A stretch of DNA of 23,299 nt, from positions 1 to 23,299 of the forward strand of contig SGPL01000386.1 in NCBI GenBank assembly GCA_004802705.1, written 5' to 3'. Below are positions 19,447 through 23,299 of the stretch, piece after piece. The notes under the pieces were generated by a model. The model made no database searches, was not told the origin of the DNA, and worked only from the letters and a program-made list of their open reading frames with translations. Source of the stretch: Bondarzewia mesenterica. Lineage: Eukaryota; Basidiomycota; Agaricomycetes; Russulales; Bondarzewiaceae. The position numbers were made by a program, and so were the translations under genes. Position 1 is the stretch's first letter, and the number at the start of each line of letters is the position of its first letter.

Positions 19447-20103
19447 CAGTGTTGACTCATTCCTTGATCCATAACTTTGCCTGATATGTTCTCAGTCAGA
19501 TTCCATTGGTTTTACACAAAAAAAAGCTTGTAGTTAGCTAATATACTATCTTGAGATCATATCCTCCAACTCTGAAAGCCAATGGATTAATTGACCAAGA
19601 GTTGTTTGCAAAACGATCTGAAGGTCAAATTTTATGACACCCCAGTCCTTGATCTGCATGTGACACTATGTGACCCTGCCAAAATCTGCCAAACTCAAGC
19701 CAGTCGAGCTATCACTCCTGTCACACTCATCCTGTTTTAGTCTCTTTTTCAAAAGACTTGAGTCTCAAGCACCAGATTGAACTTCAATACCATTGCTTAT
19801 CTTTCACAAAATGTTCTTTAGGAGCCTCTCAATATAATTGAATTTTTTTGGTATTGATATTGACTCAAATTTCACATATAATTGAGTGACAAAAGTTGTA
19901 ATCATGTAATTTGGGTCATTTTGAGGATGAATCCAAGTGCTATTCTACGACCACCTCACTGGCATACACAGAAATTTCAAGCAATGGTCCTTGCATATGA
20001 AAGAATATTCATACCAAAGAGGTAATGAAAATCTTTAAAATTGCATGAGTTATTAGCAGATGGATCAAGGAATGGGGTAAGATCAAGGACTGAGTCAACA
20101 CTA
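19447..20103. mobile_element. MITE-like non-autonomous DNA transposon with TA target duplication
   Basis: The left end CAGTGTTGACTCA-T-TCCTTGATC (19447-19469) is matched in inverted orientation by the right end, whose reverse complement is TAGTGTTGACTCA-G-TCCTTGATC (20103-20081): 21 of 23 bases. TA dinucleotides flank it at 19445-19446 and 20104-20105. A TA duplication and a CAGT-type terminus are typical of the Tc1/mariner superfamily. The right end carries a second inner copy of ATTCCTTGATCCAT, and the word TCCTTGATC recurs near 19648. The 657-bp interior is AT-rich with no transposase-like frame, hence non-autonomous. Confidence 0.7.
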
Positions 20104-20105
20104 TA

Positions 20106-20749
20106 GTACACCACTATCAGCAGTGGCCATTTTTTTTTGCAGCAGTGGCTCAGAGTGGCCCTCCTGTGTGTCAAAGACCATGCAATGAGAAAATATGTAC
20201 AATACAGGGAGAAAGTCACGCTGCCCATTCCAAAACTCTCGCAGCCTTCAGACGTTCTTTAACCCACTCATTTTTATTTCCCTCTCCAGTGCCTCCACCC
20301 CGATGCTATTATTTCATGCAAGGTTACGAGGTGATCATCGGGATTCAGTGGTGACTACTACAAGATATGCATTCCATGCCAAAACTAGTATCGTGGGTAC
20401 CAGACCACAAAGTGTTCCATATGACATAGCACTGGAGGAGCTCGCGATGTGCGAGGCTGAAGACAAGTGTAGAGCAAAGGTGGGTCTCGCAGTGAGTAGT
20501 CATCATGCGACATGAATGTGCATGTTTAGTTGACTGCCTTAGCTAGGTTTGGCAGCTCCCCGACCAGATTACGAGTGCTTGGATTGGGAAGATAGCCCCG
20601 CGCACAGCCGCCTAGTGCTAGAGGCTGCAGTTTACGTGTCACCTTCCTGCAACCCAACATTTCTATAGCACCCAGAGCACACACCCTCTCATTCTCTAGC
20701 ACAGTCTGGATGAGTGTATGCTCACCCAAACTTCTTTTTTTTCTGCATT
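20106..20749 (+). other. Spacer with a possible exon fragment (20195-20515)
   Basis: Holds an imperfect duplication of CAGCAGTGGC around a T9 run (20119-20152) and an open frame of 106 codons at 20195-20515. The C-terminal half of that frame (KTSIVGTRPQSVPYDIALEE) looks protein-like but matches nothing I recognise. Sequence immediately upstream of the thioesterase remnant may include its lost N-terminal exon, but I could not align it. Low confidence that any of this is coding. Confidence 0.3.
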
Positions 20750-21150
20750 ACGACAGCCTTCATGTCCAGGTTATTCACACTTCTCCACCGGCATACTCGA
20801 GTTCCTGCAGCTCATTAAATCTATCCATCCTGGCATTGACATATACTCAGTGTATATCAAACCTGATATCAAAGCCTACTAACATGCCAGCTTTGTGCGT
20901 CCTTCTCTCTGTCTGTCTCTACTGTCAGTGAATCACATCCCTTCTGAATTTGCAGTATGAGAACGTAGATGACGAGGTTGAATTTATGTCAAGCCAACTC
21001 GCCTAACATTTTAGAGCTCATGAACGGGTTTGACGTGCTGGGGGTTCTCACAAAACAAGTCCTCAACTGTGCATGGGGTCAAGCGGTCAATTTCTCTGTG
21101 CCTATATTGAGCGGTCTAATTCGAGCCTATTCAGTGCCTTCTTATCGTCT
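20750..21150 (+). pseudogene. Palmitoyl-protein thioesterase (PPT1 family) remnant
   Basis: Members of the family are lysosomal/vacuolar alpha/beta hydrolases that remove fatty acyl groups from cysteines. Exon 1 (to 20894) reads STGILEFLQLIKSIHPGI then DIYSVYIKPDIKAY, a stop (TAA at 20879-20881) and HASF. A GT..AG intron fits 20895-20955. Exon 2 reads YENVDDEVEFMSSQLA, then after a frame change ELMNGFDVLG, then after another GFSQ (the nucleophile-elbow position, next residue Asn and not the usual Gly), then QFLCAYIERSNS. The order and spacing match the IHPGI, NVN, GFSQGG and QFLRAY landmarks of fungal PPT1 proteins. The Arg-to-Cys change in QFLCAY and the stop are explained by C to T. The N terminus and the His/Asp half of the enzyme are missing. 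Confidence 0.72.
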
Positions 21151-21164
21151 TAGATAGGCCAGCC

Positions 21165-21970
21165 GAAGGTGCTTTTTGCCCAATGCCGATGGCCAGTCGA
21201 GCTCGGCCGATGGCCATGGGCCACCATTACAGATGGTTCGGCCGAGCAGTAGCTNGGCAGGGATATGAGCCTTGCTCACTCACTATTCACCATCTCTGAC
21301 GGGTCAGCCGAGCATGCAAAAAAGTGTTTTGCTTGCTCACCGTTCACCATGTCCAACAGTTCGGCCGAGATTCTCAGGGAAGATAATGGGGTCAGGCTTG
21401 CTCGCCATTCATCATATCTAATGGTTCGGCCAAGCACCTTCTGGGCAGACATATGGGCCTTGCCTGCTCATTGTTCACCGTCTCTGAGGGGTCGGCCAAG
21501 CATGTAAAAAGTGTTTTGCTTGCTCGCCGTTCACCGTGTCCAACGGTTTGGCCGAGATTCTCGGGGAAGGTAATGGGGTTGGGCTTGCTCACCATTCACC
21601 ATGTCTAATAGTTCGGCCGAGATTTTCGGTGACGGTAATGGGGACTGTCTCTGACGGGTCAGTCGAGATTTTTAGAAAAGGTAATAGGAACCATCTCTGA
21701 TGGTTTGGCTAAGATTTTCACAAAATGTAATGGGGACCGTCTTTGATGGTTCGGCCAAGCCTCTCAAAAAATATAATGAGGACCGTCTCTGACGGTTCGG
21801 CCGAGACTCTTGAAAAATATAATGGGGACCATCTCTGATGGTTCAGCTGAGATTCTCGGGGAAGATAATGGGATTGGGCTGGTGAGAGATAGCCGGGCCA
21901 AGACTTTTGGGAAAGGTAACGGGGTTGAGCTGGCTCGCTGTTGATTGTCTTTAACAGCCCGGCCGAGATT
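21165..21970. repeat. Right-end minisatellite (TCGGCCGAG family) with higher-order structure
   Basis: About 13 units centred on GTTCGGCCGAG. Left units are about 58-64 bp and carry CTTGCTCACCATTCACC; units from about 21604 are about 46 bp and carry GGTAATGGGGACC. A trimer of units repeats at about 187 bp, shown by AAGTGTTTTGCTTGCTC starting at 21322 and again at 21509. Core variants differ mainly at CpG positions (TTCGGCCAAG, TTTGGCCGAG, TTCAGCTGAG, TTTGGCTAAG). No credible gene is present. Confidence 0.88.
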
Positions 21971-23299
21971 CTTTACCAGTGTGATCACCATTCTTCCTCG
22001 GGAAGGTGTAGAACTTTGCAGAATGGCTTCAGCTTCAGCTAGCATGGATTCTACATTATAATAGCTTCTTTTCCATATGCCACACTTGTCTATTCATCCC
22101 TGCTGGCACTTGTGTTGTATTTATAATGATGTTTACCAGTGTGATCACCGTTCTTCCCTGAGAAGGTGCCAGGACTTCGCTGAATGGCTTCGGCATCAGC
22201 AAGCGTGGGATTCTGCATCAAAATAGCTTCAGGCCAATATCTCACACTTGTATATTCATCCCCGCTGGCACTTGTGTTGTATTTACAATAATGTTCACCG
22301 GTGTGATCATCATTCTTCCCCGAGAAGGTGCAGAACTTTGCCGAATGGCTTTGGCATTGGTGAGCGTGGATTCTGCATCAAAATAGCTTCGGGCCGATAC
22401 CTCACACTTGTATATTCATCCCCGCTCGGACTTGTGCTGTTTTCTCAATGATGTTGCCCAATGAGATCACTGTTTCTCACCAGGAAGGTGTAAGACTTTC
22501 CCAAATGGCTTTAGCATTGTTTAGAGAGCATTCTTCATTACAATACCTTCCTTCCCATATATAACACTTGTATATTCATCATGAATAACACTTGTTTTAT
22601 CTTTTGAATGATATTTCTCAGTGAGATCACCGTTTCTTGCTAGGAAGGCTGATGGCATTGCTAGACAGCTTCAGCATTGTATAGTGTGGATTCCCCATCA
22701 CAATAGCTTCCTACACATATATCATAATTATATATTCATCCACGTTAACTCTTGTTTTGCACCTTCGGCCTCGCTCACCAGTGAACACACTGTTCTTTCT
22801 CGGGAAAGGCAAAGACTTTGCCAAAAGGCTTCGGCGAGCTTTGGCATGCATTCTGCATCACAATAGCTTTATTTTAATATATAACACTTGAATATTCATT
22901 CACAAGAACCCTTGTTATGCATTGTCTACTATGCTTTCAACAGGATATCAGTATTGTTGCCTAAGAAGGACTAAGACTTGCACAAAAAGCTTCAGTGAGT
23001 ATCAGCCTAGGTTCTACATGATAGTAGCTTTCTGCACATATATAAAACTTGCATATCGGTTCACAGGACCACTTGTTTTGCATTCACCATATGCTCCCCG
23101 ACAAAAACACCATTCTTCTTCGGGAAAGACAAAGACTTCATCAGAAGACTTCGGTAAGTGTCGGCATGGGTTCTCCATGAAATTACCTTTCTGATGAGGT
23201 ATTACACTTGTATATCCACCACCAATAGCACATTCCTCAAGCCATTCATCCTTTTGGTCCATAAGTTGCACTTTCATAGTAGTGAGTAGNNTNNCGNNA
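21971..23299. repeat. 160-bp-period satellite array
   Basis: At least eight consecutive units. The anchor GTGATCACC and its variants occur at 21981, 22141, 22303, 22463, 22623, 22783, about 22944 and about 23104: spacings of 160, 162, 160, 160, 160, about 161 and about 160. Each unit also has GGAAGGTG, an AATGGCTT/GGCTTC word, ATTCTRCATCA, AATAGCTTC and CACTTGTATATTCATCC. Units at 22000-22440 are most alike and the right-hand units are progressively more diverged. The array runs off the window, whose last bases are unresolved. Confidence 0.92.

Noticed and set aside
21165..23299. CRISPR-like or telomeric repeat array
   Set aside because: Units are contiguous, divergent and lack unique spacers. 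No short telomere-type repeat is present, and the other features are eukaryotic.

Overview
The window looks like transposon-rich, repeat-flanked DNA from a basidiomycete fungus, most likely an Agaricomycete. The evidence is a KDZ-type (Kyakuja/Dileera/Zisupton) transposase gene with a cysteine-cluster N-terminal region and several short introns of about 45-80 nt. There is also a Ty3/gypsy chromodomain retrotransposon array and a decayed palmitoyl-protein thioesterase gene with one fungal-sized intron. Nothing indicates a bacterial or organellar source: there are no operons, tRNA genes or rRNA genes.

Layout from left to right. 1-235 holds a degenerate minisatellite built around TCGGCCGAG. 279-3335 (minus) is a KDZ transposase pseudogene whose 5' end is cut off by an LTR. 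3336-18561 is a 15.2-kb array LTR1 / element A / LTR2 / element B / LTR3, both elements reading on the minus strand and sharing the middle LTR. Each element runs gag, protease, reverse transcriptase/RNase H, integrase with chromodomain, and then an extra reading frame (ORF3). ORF3 is an Ala/Glu-rich, probably coiled-coil protein ending in a second CCHC zinc knuckle. 18562-19131 (plus) is the 3' part of a broken conserved-looking fungal gene whose 5' end is missing at LTR3. 19447-20103 is a 657-bp MITE-like element with terminal inverted repeats and TA target duplications. 20750-21150 (plus) is a palmitoyl-protein thioesterase pseudogene. 21165-21970 is the same minisatellite family as at the left end, and 21971-23299 is a 160-bp-period satellite.

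How it works together. The LTRs carry a TATA box 34 nt upstream of the sequence AGCTTGATATA. The exact complement of that sequence lies 2 nt outside the 5' LTR, which is the arrangement expected of a self-priming (Tf1/sushi-type) retrotransposon. Gag to Pol needs a -1 shift or a stop-restart, and Pol to ORF3 needs a further frame change. ORF3 is itself interrupted by a frame change at a C tract that is present in both copies.

Decay is widespread. Most nonsense mutations seen in the KDZ gene, both retroelements and the thioesterase are C-to-T changes (CAG to TAG, CGA to TGA, CAA to TAA). Element B is a mosaic: its gag/protease half is nearly identical to element A and CpG-preserving, while its polymerase/integrase/ORF3 half is diverged and CpG-depleted. 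The most novel-looking item is ORF3 with its own zinc knuckle and conserved C-tract frame break.
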